From the NCBI GenBank assembly GCA_963809795.1, contig CAWELN010000025.1, positions 72,492-136,491 of the forward strand: a stretch of DNA of 64,000 bases. The letters are read 5' to 3'. The position numbers were made by a program, and so were the translations under genes. This DNA comes from DASUAS01 sp963809795. Lineage in GTDB: Bacteria > Actinomycetota > Acidimicrobiia > IMCC26256 > DASPTH01. The notes beneath the pieces were generated by a model. The model ran no database searches. It was given only the letters and a program-made list of their open reading frames with translations, and was not told the DNA's origin. Positions 34,686-43,530 of this stretch are shown here, piece by piece. The first letter of the stretch is position 1; each line of letters opens with the position of its first letter.

Positions 34686-35872
34686 ATGCCCGGTTCGGTC
34701 ATCGTCTCGTCCGCCCGCACTCCCATCGGCAAGCTCTCCGGCGCGCTGGCCTCGTTCGAGGCCACCGACCTCGGTGGACACGCCATCGCGGCCGCGCTCG
34801 AGCGGGCCGGAATCAGCGGCGACCAGGTCGACTACGTGCTGCTCGGGCAGGTGCTGCAGGCCGGCGCGGGGCAGATGCCCGCCCGCCAGGCGGCGGTGAA
34901 GGGCGGCATCCCACTGTCGGTGCCGTCGATGACGGTCAACAAGGTGTGCCTCTCCGGGATCGACGCGATCTACCTCGCCGACCAGATGATCCAGGCGGGC
35001 GACGCCGAGGTCGTGGTCGCCGGCGGCATGGAGTCGATGACGAAGGCGCCGTACCTCTTGAAGCGGGCGCGCGAGGGCTACCGGATGGGCAACGGCGAGC
35101 TGCTCGACTCGATGATCGACGACGGCCTGTGGTGCGCGTTCGACGCCGTCCACATGGGCGCCGGCACCGAGCGCTACACGGGTGAGATGGGTGGCATCAC
35201 GCGCGACATGCAGGACGACGTCGCGGCGAAGAGCCACGAGCGCGCCGCGGCCGCCATGAAGGAAGGCCGGCTCGCGGAGGAGATCGCGCCGATCGAGATC
35301 CCGCAGCGCAAGGGCGACCCGATCCTCGTCGACACCGACGAGGGTGTGCGGCCCGGTACGACGAGCGAGTCGCTCGGCAACCTGCGCCCGGCGTTCGCGA
35401 AGGACGGCACCATCACCGCCGGCAACGCGTCGCAGATCTCCGACGGGGCGGCGGCGGTCGTGGTCACGTCGGCGGCCAAGGCCGAGCAGCTCGGCCTCTC
35501 GCCCCTTGCCGAGCTGGTGAGCTTCGGGATGGTGGCGGGTCCCGACCCGTCACTGCTGACCCAGCCGTCCGCGCGCGATCAACCGCGCGCTCGATCGGGC
35601 CGGACATGAAGGTCTCGGACCTCGACCTGTTCGAGCTCAACGAGGCGTTCGCCGCCGTCGGCCTGGCCTCGATGCGCGACCTGGGCATCACCGACGACGT
35701 CGTCAACGTCAACGGCGGCGCCATCGCTCTCGGGCACCCGATCGGGATGTCGGGCACGCGCGTGGTGCTCACGCTGGTCAACGAGCTCCGTCGTCGCGGC
35801 GGCGGGCTCGGAGCCGCGGCCCTCTGCGGCGGTGGCGGCCAGGGCGAGGCGGCGATCGTCCGCGCCCTGTAG
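34686..35872 (+). CDS. Acetyl-CoA C-acetyltransferase (thiolase), with two nearby frameshifts
   Basis: The first frame (34686-35609) covers VSSARTPIGK, the active Cys in MTVNKVCLSGIDA (about residue 83) and GNASQISDGAAAVVV. Frame is lost at about 35565 (an extra G in TCCGCGCGC), so SRAINRALDRAG reads wrongly, and an extra base near 35608 restores a third frame that encodes KVSDLDLFELNEAFAAV, NVNGGAIALGHPIG and CGGGGQGEA to 35872. All catalytic residues survive in the joined reading, which has normal length. It makes acetoacetyl-CoA from two acetyl-CoA. Divergent from ccr. Two indels 40 bases apart in GC-rich DNA suggest sequence error. Confidence 0.85.
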
Positions 35873-35878
35873 CCGGCC

Positions 35879-36139
35879 GTGCCCTCGTGCCCGTTGCGCG
35901 CCCTCACCGGTGTGCCGTGCCCCTTCTGCGGGATGACCCGGGGCACGATCGCCCTCGTCCACGGTGACGTGCTCCACTCGCTCGCGCTGAACCCGGGCGT
36001 CCTGCTGGCCGTGGCGACCGCGGCCGTCCTGCTGTGGCGACGTCCGCGAGTGTCCCTCCCCACCTGGGTACCGTGGGCCGTCGTCGGCGCGCTCTGGGCC
36101 TTCCAGCTGCTCAAGTACGCGACGGGCCGCCCCCTCTGA
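35879..36139 (+). CDS. DUF2752 membrane protein
   Basis: 86 residues from a GTG at 35879. The DUF2752 signature CPLRALTGVPCPFCGMTRG is at the N-terminus, followed by two transmembrane helices (about 38-55 and 65-80). Function unknown. It starts 7 bases after the thiolase and is on the same strand as the next membrane gene. Confidence 0.8.
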   Translation: MPSCPLRALTGVPCPFCGMTRGTIALVHGDVLHSLALNPGVLLAVATAAVLLWRRPRVSLPTWVPWAVVGALWAFQLLKYATGRPL

Positions 36140-36155
36140 CCGAAAGGGAGAGTCC

Positions 36156-36851
36156 ATGTCGATGGAACAGCCCCCGCCGCCCCCGCCGCCCCCGCCCGGC
36201 TCCGGAGGGTACGGCGCGACGTCGCCCGCCAACTTCGCGATGGGCGACGCGCTCAGCTACGGCTGGAACGCGTACTGGAAGAACATCGGTCCCATGCTGG
36301 TCATCGCGGTGGTCGTGGTCCTCATCCAGATCGCGTTCAGCGCCGTCGCGAGCTCCATCGACGCCACGGTGCCACGGGTCCTGGTGCAGATCATCGGCAA
36401 CCTGGTGGGGCTGCTCATCACCCTGGGGTGGCTGCGGGTCGCGCTCGGGATCACCAACGGCGTGAAACCCGAGCTCGCCGACGTCTTCAAGGCGGAGGGC
36501 TACGGGGTCTTCCTGCTCGCGTCCATCCTCTTCTACATCGGCGTGGTGATCGGCCTGATCCTGCTGATCATCCCCGGCATCATCTTCATCGCGACGTTCG
36601 GGTTCTACGGCTTCGTGATCGCGGAGCGCGGCGAGGGTGTGGCCGTGCTCGAGTCGCTCCAGCGGTCGGCCGAGCTCACGCGCGGCCACCGCTGGACGCT
36701 CTTCGGGATGGCGATCGTGCTGTTCCTCGTGAACATCGTGGGCCTGATCGCGTGCTTCGTGGGCGTGGTCTTCACGCTCGGCATCACGCTGATCACCTGG
36801 GCGTACCTCTACCGCGCCCTCAACGGCCAGACCGTGACCCCCTGGCAGTAG
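36156..36851 (+). CDS. Polytopic membrane protein (DUF975/GDPD-membrane-domain-like)
   Basis: 231 residues from the ATG at 36156, with an AAGGGAGAG site. A proline run (PPPPPPPPPGSGGYG), then about six transmembrane helices, including LLASILFYIGVVIGLILLIIPGIIFIATFGF. The LIIPGI and VIAERG-like motifs resemble the membrane part of GDPD-type or DUF975 proteins. Function not known. Confidence 0.7.
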   Translation: MSMEQPPPPPPPPPGSGGYGATSPANFAMGDALSYGWNAYWKNIGPMLVIAVVVVLIQIAFSAVASSIDATVPRVLVQIIGNLVGLLITLGWLRVALGITNGVKPELADVFKAEGYGVFLLASILFYIGVVIGLILLIIPGIIFIATFGFYGFVIAERGEGVAVLESLQRSAELTRGHRWTLFGMAIVLFLVNIVGLIACFVGVVFTLGITLITWAYLYRALNGQTVTPWQ

Positions 36852-36861
36852 CGCCGGAGGG

Positions 36862-37527
36862 CTACTGCAGGCTGAACGGCGGGTACTCGTCGGTGAGGAA
36901 CAAGATGTACGCGTACACCCTCGTGTACCAGCGGGCGTAGCCGACGACGAAGTCGCGCATCCCCTCGGGCCACTTACCGGTGAACAGCACCGCGAAGAAG
37001 CCGATGACCACCACGACGAACGCGGCGATGCCGAGCAGCCACAGCACGATGTAGTGCGGGATGGCCAGGAGCCACTTCACCAGCGGCAGCCAGCGGTTCA
37101 TCTCGCCGGGGTCGTCGACGTCGACGACCGCGGCGTCGGGGACCACCGCCGCCGGGTCGGTGGCGAAGTCGAACGGCGGGTACTCGTCGCGCATGAAGGC
37201 CACGAAGCTGGAGACCCGCCAGTTGTACCGGAGGTACATCGTCTGGAACCGGAGGAACGGGTTCCGCCGGGTGAACAGGACGGTGAAGAACGACACGACC
37301 CAGAGCACGAAGGCGGCGATGCCCAGGACGTAGAGCACGATCCACTGCGGGATCGCCAGCAGCCAGTTGACCAGCGGTCGCCAGTTCTGCTCGTCGTAGC
37401 CGCGCTCGAGCTCCAGCCGGACCGGGTACCCGCCGCCGCCGCCGTCGCCGAACCCCCCGGACGACGGCGCGGGCGGCGGCGCCGGCGGTGGTGAGGCGGG
37501 CGGTGGCGCGGGCGTCTGGTCGGACAT
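36862..37527 (-). CDS. Tandem DUF4389 membrane protein
   Basis: 221 residues from the ATG at 37525-37527 behind GGAGGAG. A Pro/Gly-rich head, then two copies of a DUF4389 unit (about 35-118 and 130-220), each with RxxLVxWLLAIPxxIVLxxLGIAAFV, an FFxVLFTxxxP turn and a DEYPPF ending. Each unit has two membrane helices. Common in actinobacteria; function unknown. Convergent with the preceding membrane protein, 10 bases apart. Confidence 0.83.
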   Translation of the reverse strand: MSDQTPAPPPASPPPAPPPAPSSGGFGDGGGGGYPVRLELERGYDEQNWRPLVNWLLAIPQWIVLYVLGIAAFVLWVVSFFTVLFTRRNPFLRFQTMYLRYNWRVSSFVAFMRDEYPPFDFATDPAAVVPDAAVVDVDDPGEMNRWLPLVKWLLAIPHYIVLWLLGIAAFVVVVIGFFAVLFTGKWPEGMRDFVVGYARWYTRVYAYILFLTDEYPPFSLQ

Positions 37528-37609
37528 CGGTCGACTCCTCCCCTCCCGGCGTCACGCCGGAGTCCGGTACAGGCTCGCGCGAATTCGGGGAGGATGGGCG
37601 GATCGCCGC

Positions 37610-38218
37610 TCAGGCGTCGACTTCGCGGCGCCCCTCGAGCGCCCGTCCCAGCGTGACCTCGTCGGCGTACTCGAGGTCGCCGCCGACCGGGAGCCCGCTG
37701 GCGATGCGGGTCGTCCGCATGCCGAGGGGCTTGAGCAGCCGGGCGAGGTACATGGCCGTGGCCTCTCCCTCGATGTTGGGGTTGGTGGCCAGGATCACCT
37801 CGGTGACGCCCTCGGCGTCGACCCGGGCGAGCAGCTCCTTCACCCGCAGCTGCTCGGGCCCGATGCCCTCGATCGGGGAGATCGCGCCCTGGAGCACGTG
37901 GTAGCGGCCACCGAACTCGTGGGTCCGCTCGACGGCGACGATGTCGCGCGGCTCCTCCACCACGCACAGCAGCGCGGAGTCGCGCCGCTCGTCGAGGCAG
38001 TACCCGCACAGCTCGCCCTCGGCGATGTTGAAGCACCGGCGACACCAGGTGACGCGCTCCTTCGCCTCGGTGATGACCCGGGCGAGGCGGTTGGCGTCCT
38101 CGGGCGCGGCCTTGAGGAGGTAGAACGCGATCCGCTGCGCCGACTTCGGCCCGACCCCGGGGAGGCGGCCCAACTCGTCGATCAGGGCTTGGACGGACGC
38201 GGCGTACGGGCTGCTCAC
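37610..38218 (-). CDS. recR: Recombination protein RecR
   Basis: 202 residues from a GTG at 38216-38218. Helix-hairpin-helix (LGRLPGVGPKSAQRIAFYLL), a C4 zinc finger (CRRCFNIAEGELCGYC) and a Toprim domain (LLCVVEEPRDIVAVERT; EVILATNPNIEGEATAMYLA). RecR loads RecA at gaps with RecF/RecO. Part of the classic dnaX-ybaB-recR operon. Confidence 0.96.
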   Translation of the reverse strand: MSSPYAASVQALIDELGRLPGVGPKSAQRIAFYLLKAAPEDANRLARVITEAKERVTWCRRCFNIAEGELCGYCLDERRDSALLCVVEEPRDIVAVERTHEFGGRYHVLQGAISPIEGIGPEQLRVKELLARVDAEGVTEVILATNPNIEGEATAMYLARLLKPLGMRTTRIASGLPVGGDLEYADEVTLGRALEGRREVDA

Positions 38219-38221
38219 GCG

Positions 38222-38605
38222 TCAGCCGAGCAGACCACCGAGGTCGCCCAGGCTGCCGAGGTCGAGTCCGCCGGTGACGCCACCGAGGCTCTCGCTCTGC
38301 ATCTCCTGAGCACGCCGCAGGCCGTCGCCCACGGCGGCGAGGACGAGGTCCTCGAGCATCTCGACGTCGTCGGGGTCGACGACCTCGGGCGCGATGTGCA
38401 CCGACTGCACCTCACCGGAGCCCGTCACCACGACCTTCACCATGCCGCCACCGGCCGAGCCCTCGACCGTCGCCGCGGCCAGCGCATCCTGCGCCGCGGC
38501 CATGTCGGCCTGCATCTTCTGCATCTGCTTCATCATCTGGTTCAGTCCCTGACCACCGCCGCCGCCACCCGGCATCGGTGGTCGGCCGCCTTGACCCTTC
38601 GGCAT
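38222..38605 (-). CDS. ebfC: YbaB/EbfC-family nucleoid-associated protein
   Basis: 127 residues. Gly-rich head, QMMKQMQKMQADMAAAQDALA helix, then VKVVVTGSGEVQSVHIAPEVV and LEDLVLAAVGDGLRRAQEM. Dimeric DNA-binding protein. The C-terminus has an extra Gly/Leu-rich tail. Lies between dnaX and recR, 3 bases from recR. Confidence 0.93.
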   Translation of the reverse strand: MPKGQGGRPPMPGGGGGGQGLNQMMKQMQKMQADMAAAQDALAAATVEGSAGGGMVKVVVTGSGEVQSVHIAPEVVDPDDVEMLEDLVLAAVGDGLRRAQEMQSESLGGVTGGLDLGSLGDLGGLLG

Positions 38606-38618
38606 GGTTTTCCTCGTC

Positions 38619-40421
38619 TCAGTCGCGGGGGACTTCCTCGACGACCGTGGCGCCGAGGCTCTGGGTGATGAGGCTCACCGAATCTACCGCCGGCACCTCC
38701 GTGGCATCGTCGACCATCTCGGAGAGATCGAGCATCTCGTCGTCGGGAGGCTCCTCGTCGAGGGGCGCGGACGCCGTGACCGGGTCGGCGTCGAAGCCGT
38801 CGTGCGCGACCGGCTTGAACATCATGCGCCGGCCCAGCTTCTGCGACAGCGCGGCGCGGATGTTGTCGGCCTCCTTGCGGAAGCGCGGCAGCGCGGTCTC
38901 GTAGTGCGCCTTCGGTACCCCGAACGTGATGACGCCGTCGTCCACCGCCAGGGGTTGCGCCTCCCGCACCGCGGCGCGCGTCGCCGGCGGCAGCTCCGGG
39001 AGGATCTCGGCCCACGCGACGATGACGTCGTCGATGTCGACCTCGCCCGCCGGCGCCTCGACCGCGGGAGCGTCGGCAGCGTCGGCAGGGGCGTCGGCAG
39101 GGGTGTCGGCGGATGCCGCGACCGGTGGGGCGGGCGGCGGCGACTCGGCGGGAGGCGCCGGGTCGGTCGGGCCTCGACGGCGACGCAGCTCCGCGAACGA
39201 CCGGCCACTCCGTGCCCCGGGCGCATCCTCGCCGGAGGCGTCGGGCGCCGGGGCGGCGGCGCCGCTCGCGGTCGTGCCGCGGCTCCGTTCGAGCCGGTCG
39301 ACGCGCTCAGCCAGCGCCTGCACCGGCGTCCCCGCCTCCCGGCGGGCCAGCCGCACCAGCGCGATCTCCAGCACGAGGCGCGGGTCGGCGGCGTCGGTGC
39401 CCCGCATGTCGACGACCGCCTGACCGAGCGTCTCGAGCGTGCGGACGAGCGTCGGCGCGCCCAGCTGCTCCCCCAGCGCGCCCAGGGCCTCCTGGTCGTC
39501 GGCGGGCAGGTCGACGCGCACCCGCCCACGCGCCGACGTGAGGAGGAACGCATCGCGCACCGTCACGAGCAGGTCCTCGGTGAGACGGCGGGGCTCGTGC
39601 CCGGCGTCGAGGAGCTCACCGAGCGCGACCAGGGCGCCGGCGACGTCCTCGTCGGCCACCGCCCGGAGCACCGCCAGGCGACCGGCGAACGCGGTGCCCC
39701 CGAACAGCGCGTTCACCTGCTCGACGTCGATCCGCCCGTGCGCGATGGCCTGGTCGAGCAGCGACAGCGAGTCACGCATCGAGCCCGCGCCCGCCCGGGC
39801 GATGACGGTGAGCGCCTCACGGTCGGCCTCGACGCCCTCCCGCTCGCACACGTCGGCCAGGTGACCGACGATCTCGTCGACGGTGTAGAGCGTGAACTCG
39901 TAGTGCTGGGTGCGGGAACGGATGGTGGGCGCGACCTTGAGCGGGTCGGTCGTGGCGAGCACGAAGACCACGTGCTCGGGGGCCTCCTCGAGCGTCTTCA
40001 GCAGTGCGGCCTCCGCGCCGGTGCTCAGCATGTGGACCTCGTCGAGGATGTAGACCTTCTTGGCGCCGCCGGCGCTCAGGTAGGCCACCCGCTCGAGCAG
40101 ATCGCGCATGTCGTCGACCTTGCTCTTCGACGCCGCGTCGACCTCGATCACGTCCAGCGACGAGCCCTCGGCGATGGCGACGCAGCTCTCGCAGACGCCG
40201 CACGGATCGCCGTCGTCCGCCCGATTCGTGCAGTTCAGGGCCTTGGCCAGGAGGCGGGCGGTGGTGGTCTTCCCGGTGCCCCGGGGCCCGGAGAACAGGT
40301 AGGCGTGCCCGACCCTCCCGTCGCGCACGGCGTTCCGGAGCGCGGTGGTGACGTGCTCCTGCCCGACGAGCTCGGAGAATCGCTGTGGGCGGTACTTGCG
40401 GTACAGCGACTGGTAGGCCAC
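38619..40421 (-). CDS. dnaX: DNA polymerase III subunit gamma/tau
   Basis: 600 residues from a GTG at 40419-40421 (AYQSLYRKYRPQRFSELVGQ). Clamp-loader AAA+ domain: LFSGPRGTGKTTTARLLAKALNC (Walker A), a four-Cys zinc site (C then CGVCESC), DEVHMLSTGAEAALLKTLEE (Walker B) and a GSMRDSLSLLDQ sensor 2. The C-terminal third is Pro/Ala-rich with a tau-like polymerase-binding end. No dedicated frameshift signal was identified. Start of the dnaX-ebfC-recR operon. Confidence 0.95.
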   Translation of the reverse strand: MAYQSLYRKYRPQRFSELVGQEHVTTALRNAVRDGRVGHAYLFSGPRGTGKTTTARLLAKALNCTNRADDGDPCGVCESCVAIAEGSSLDVIEVDAASKSKVDDMRDLLERVAYLSAGGAKKVYILDEVHMLSTGAEAALLKTLEEAPEHVVFVLATTDPLKVAPTIRSRTQHYEFTLYTVDEIVGHLADVCEREGVEADREALTVIARAGAGSMRDSLSLLDQAIAHGRIDVEQVNALFGGTAFAGRLAVLRAVADEDVAGALVALGELLDAGHEPRRLTEDLLVTVRDAFLLTSARGRVRVDLPADDQEALGALGEQLGAPTLVRTLETLGQAVVDMRGTDAADPRLVLEIALVRLARREAGTPVQALAERVDRLERSRGTTASGAAAPAPDASGEDAPGARSGRSFAELRRRRGPTDPAPPAESPPPAPPVAASADTPADAPADAADAPAVEAPAGEVDIDDVIVAWAEILPELPPATRAAVREAQPLAVDDGVITFGVPKAHYETALPRFRKEADNIRAALSQKLGRRMMFKPVAHDGFDADPVTASAPLDEEPPDDEMLDLSEMVDDATEVPAVDSVSLITQSLGATVVEEVPRD

Positions 40422-40477
40422 GGGCCGACTGTAGCGAGCGTGAACTCCCGGATTCGGGGGTCGGAGCACAGGTGGGG

Positions 40478-40696
40478 TCAGGCCGCGGCCGGGAGCTCCC
40501 GGTAGCGGCGCAGCGCGATCCCCGACCAGATCAGCTCGACCACCCCGAAGGGCCAGGCCCCCGAGAGGAACCCGTACGCGCTCGAGAGCACGCAACCCAA
40601 CGCGAACAGGAGCACGAACCGCCGCCCGCGCCCTTCGAGCGCGTACATCACCATCATGAAGGTGAGCGCGGCGACGCCGTAGAGGGTGACCGCCAT
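40478..40696 (-). CDS. Small membrane protein (hypothetical)
   Basis: 72 residues from the ATG at 40694-40696. Three hydrophobic stretches (YGVAALTFMMVMYAL, FVLLFALGCVLSSAYGFL, GVVELIWSGIAL). Resembles the short predicted membrane proteins that end in a conserved W-x-G-I-A-L-R-RY region. Function unknown. Divergent from the ArsR-SRPBCC gene. Confidence 0.65.
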   Translation of the reverse strand: MAVTLYGVAALTFMMVMYALEGRGRRFVLLFALGCVLSSAYGFLSGAWPFGVVELIWSGIALRRYRELPAAA

Positions 40697-40717
40697 GGGA
40701 CCAAGTCTGCTCGACGG

Positions 40718-40747
40718 TTGACAGGCAACTATTTGGTTGCCTATGGT
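40718..40747 (+). promoter_or_regulatory. Promoter with ArsR-type inverted-repeat operator
   Basis: -35 TTGACA (40718-40723) and -10 TATGGT (40742-40747), 18 bases apart. Between and overlapping them, AGGCAAC (40723-40729) and GTTGCCT (40736-40742) form a perfect 7-bp inverted repeat with a 6-base AT-rich centre. The GTG start of the regulator gene lies 7 bases after the -10, so the transcript is probably leaderless and autoregulated. Confidence 0.72.
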
Positions 40748-40753
40748 GGACCG

Positions 40754-41956
40754 GTGGACACGGTGTTCAAGGCCCTCGCCGATCCCCACCGCCGGCAGCT
40801 GCTGGACCGCCTCAACGCCCGCAACGGCCAGACCCTCCAGGAGCTCTGCGCCGACCTCGACATGAGCCGCCAGGCGGTCAGCAAGCACCTCGCGGTGCTG
40901 GAGGGCGCGCTGCTGGTGACGACGGTGCGGCGGGGTCGGGAGAAGTTGCACTACCTCAACGCCGCGCCCATCCACGAGATCGCCGACCGGTGGATCCACA
41001 CCTACGACCGGGCGCGGGTCGCCGCCCTGGCCGACCTCAAGCGAGCACTGGAGACCCCCGCCATGGACAAGCCCGAGTTCGTGTACACCACCTACATCCG
41101 CACCACGCCGGAGCGGCTCTGGGCCGCGCTGACCGAGCCCGCGTTCACCGCGCGCTACTGGGGCACCGAGATCGAGACCGACTGGAAGACCGGTTCGCCG
41201 ATGGCGTGGGGCCAGGGCGCCATCGTCGTGCGCGACGCCGAGCAGGTCGTGCTCGAGTCCGACCCCCCTCGCCGGCTGTCGTACACCTGGCACACGTTCT
41301 CGGAGGAGTGGGCCCGCGCCATGGACATCGACGAGGAGCTGCGCGCCCGCATCGCCGCCGAGCCACGGTCGCGGGTCACCTTCGAGCTCGAGCCCGACGG
41401 CCCGCTGGTCAGGCTCACGGTCGTCCACGACGGCTTCGAGCCCGGCAGCACGGTCGCCGAGATGGTGAGCGGCGGTTGGCCGCGGGTGCTGGCAGACATG
41501 AAGTCCCTGCTCGAAGGGGCCACGAGCGACGGGTTCTCGACGACCGAGGTCGCCCACACGCCGGCCGACGCGGTCTACGCCGCCCTCACGACGCTCGACG
41601 GGCTCGCGGGATGGTGGATGCCCGACGTCGTCGGTGATCCGGAGCCCGGGGGCGAGATCACGTTCCCGTTCGACGGTGAGCACGTCACCATGCAGGTGGT
41701 GTACGCCGAGCGCCCGTCACTCGTCGTGTGGCGGTGCACCGAATCGACCAGGTTCCCGGAGTGGGTCGGCCACAGCCTCTGGTTCGACCTGCAGCCGCGC
41801 GATGCCTCGTCGACGTCGGTCGCGTTCAGCCAGGTGGGCCTCGTGCCCAGCTGCGACTGCTACGACATCTGCTCGCGGGGCTGGGACCACTACGTGCGGA
41901 GCTTGGCCGACGTCGCCGCCGGCGAGCGCGGGCGCCCGTACGGCGCAGTGCGCTGA
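40754..41956 (+). CDS. ArsR-type regulator fused to two SRPBCC (AHSA1-like) domains
   Basis: 400 residues from a GTG at 40754. Residues 1-100 are an ArsR winged helix (FKALADPHRRQLLDRL, LCADLDMSRQAVSKHLAVLE), with no metal cysteine motif. Residues about 105-255 are an SRPBCC/START-like AHSA1 domain (FVYTTYIRTTPERLWAALTEPAFTARYW), and about 260-395 a second SRPBCC domain (TPADAVYAALTTLDGLAGWWMPDV). ArsR-AHSA1 pairs are usually two adjacent genes; here they form one chain. The SRPBCC pocket may bind a hydrophobic ligand that controls DNA binding. Intact frame throughout. Confidence 0.85.
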   Translation: MDTVFKALADPHRRQLLDRLNARNGQTLQELCADLDMSRQAVSKHLAVLEGALLVTTVRRGREKLHYLNAAPIHEIADRWIHTYDRARVAALADLKRALETPAMDKPEFVYTTYIRTTPERLWAALTEPAFTARYWGTEIETDWKTGSPMAWGQGAIVVRDAEQVVLESDPPRRLSYTWHTFSEEWARAMDIDEELRARIAAEPRSRVTFELEPDGPLVRLTVVHDGFEPGSTVAEMVSGGWPRVLADMKSLLEGATSDGFSTTEVAHTPADAVYAALTTLDGLAGWWMPDVVGDPEPGGEITFPFDGEHVTMQVVYAERPSLVVWRCTESTRFPEWVGHSLWFDLQPRDASSTSVAFSQVGLVPSCDCYDICSRGWDHYVRSLADVAAGERGRPYGAVR

Positions 41957-42056
41957 TTGGCGCGTTCCTGAGGAATTGCTGTGGGAGGCGTCCCGGGTAT
42001 CGGCGCGCGACCGCCTACTTTTCCTGCTGGGAGGGCCCGAGCGATCGAGGGCTTCA

Positions 42057-43530
42057 TGGGCAACCCACCACCTGGGCCGTCGTGGTGGCAACGACTGCGG
42101 CGCCCCTGGGTGATCATCCCAGCGGTCTTGGTGCTGGCAACGGGCATCTGGTGGTTCGGTTTCCGCTCGAGCGGCACCTCCGCCTCCGCCGCGTCGCCGA
42201 CGCAGCAGCTCGTCGCCGTCACCAAGGGCCCGATCGGGAGCACCGTCTCCGCGGAAGGGACGATCGCCGCGGCCCAGACCGCCGACCTGAGCTTCACCTC
42301 CGCGGGCACCGTGAACGCGGTCAACGTGAAGGCGGGCGACACGGTGACCGCCGGCGAGGTGCTGGCGACCCTCGACTCGGCCCAGCTCGCGGCCGCCCAG
42401 GCGAGCGCGCAGTCGACCGTCGCCACCGCGCAGGCGAAGCTCTCCGACGACCAGGCGTCCGGCGCGTCGGCCGACCAGATCGCGGCCGACCAGACCAGCC
42501 TCGACTCCGCGGGAGACAACCTCACGAACGCCCAGCAGGCGCTGGCGGGCGCGTCGCTCGTCGCGACCTTCGACGGGACGGTGGCGCAGGTGAACGTCAC
42601 CGTGGGCGAGAACCTGGCGAGCGGCGGGACCGGCGGCACGTCGACGACCGGTACCCGCACCGGTTCCGGCCAGTCGTCGTCGACCCTCGGCTCCGGCACC
42701 GGCACCGGTGCGGCCGGCGGGTTCGGTAGCGGCGCGGCGTCGAGCTCCTCGAGCTCGTCGAGCTCCTCGTCGCCCGACATCCAGGTCGTGAGCCAGGGCC
42801 AGTACACGGTGTCCCTGTCGGTGGGCGCGAGCGACATCGCCCGCGTCGCGGTCGGCCAGAGCGCGACGGTCACCGTCACCACCTCGAGCGCGACCGGCGG
42901 GCGCGGCGGGTTCTTCGCCCAGCTGTTCGGGGGCGCGGGCGGCCGCGCCGGCGGGACGGGAGGCACGGGCGGCGCCGGTGCGGCGGCACCGGTGCCGGCG
43001 GTGCAGGCGGCGCAGGCGGCGCCGCGGGCGCGAGCGGCGCGGCGTCGGCGACGGGTGCGGTGACCTCGGTGAGCCAGGTCGCGTCCGCGAGCTCGGGCGT
43101 CGCCGGCTACCCGGTCGTGATCTCGTTCAACGCCGACTCCAAGTCGTTCTACCCGGGCACCACGGTCACCGGCGCGATCGCCACCGAGGCGAAGGACGAC
43201 GTCATCCAGGTACCGACCCGGGCCGTGTCGACGGAGAACGGCAAGTCGGTGGTGACCGTGGCGACGAGCGGCAAGCTCGGCGGCCCCACCGAGACGCGCA
43301 CCGTCACCACCGGCGTCACCGCCGGCGGTCAGACCGAGATCACGTCGGGTCTGAAGCCAGGCGAGCAGGTGGTGCTCACGCTCCCGGCCGCGCTCGGCGG
43401 GTTCAGCCGCACCGGGTCCGGCGGCGGCGGGTCCGGCGGCGGCGGCTTCGGCGGGTTCGGCGGCGGCGGCTTCGGCGGCGGCGCGGGCGGTACCGGCGGC
43501 AGCACGCGCACCGGCGGGAGCGGCGGATGA
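42057..43530 (+). CDS. MacA/HlyD-type efflux adaptor protein, with a frameshift in its Gly-rich region
   Basis: The first frame starts at 42057: one membrane anchor (PWVIIPAVLVLATGIWWFGF), a barrel-sandwich lipoyl half (GTVNAVNVKAGDTVTAGEVLATLDSAQL), a short coiled-coil hairpin and the second lipoyl half (ATFDGTVAQVNVTVGENL). Frame is lost near 42985 in a GGC/GCG-repeat stretch and resumes in the frame encoding TSVSQVASASSGVAGYPVVISF and the membrane-proximal domain, ending in Gly-rich repeats at 43530. Corrected length is about 490 residues. Long Ser/Gly-rich inserts (about 190-240) are unusual. First gene of a MacAB-type operon; the stop overlaps the ATPase start. Confidence 0.82.
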
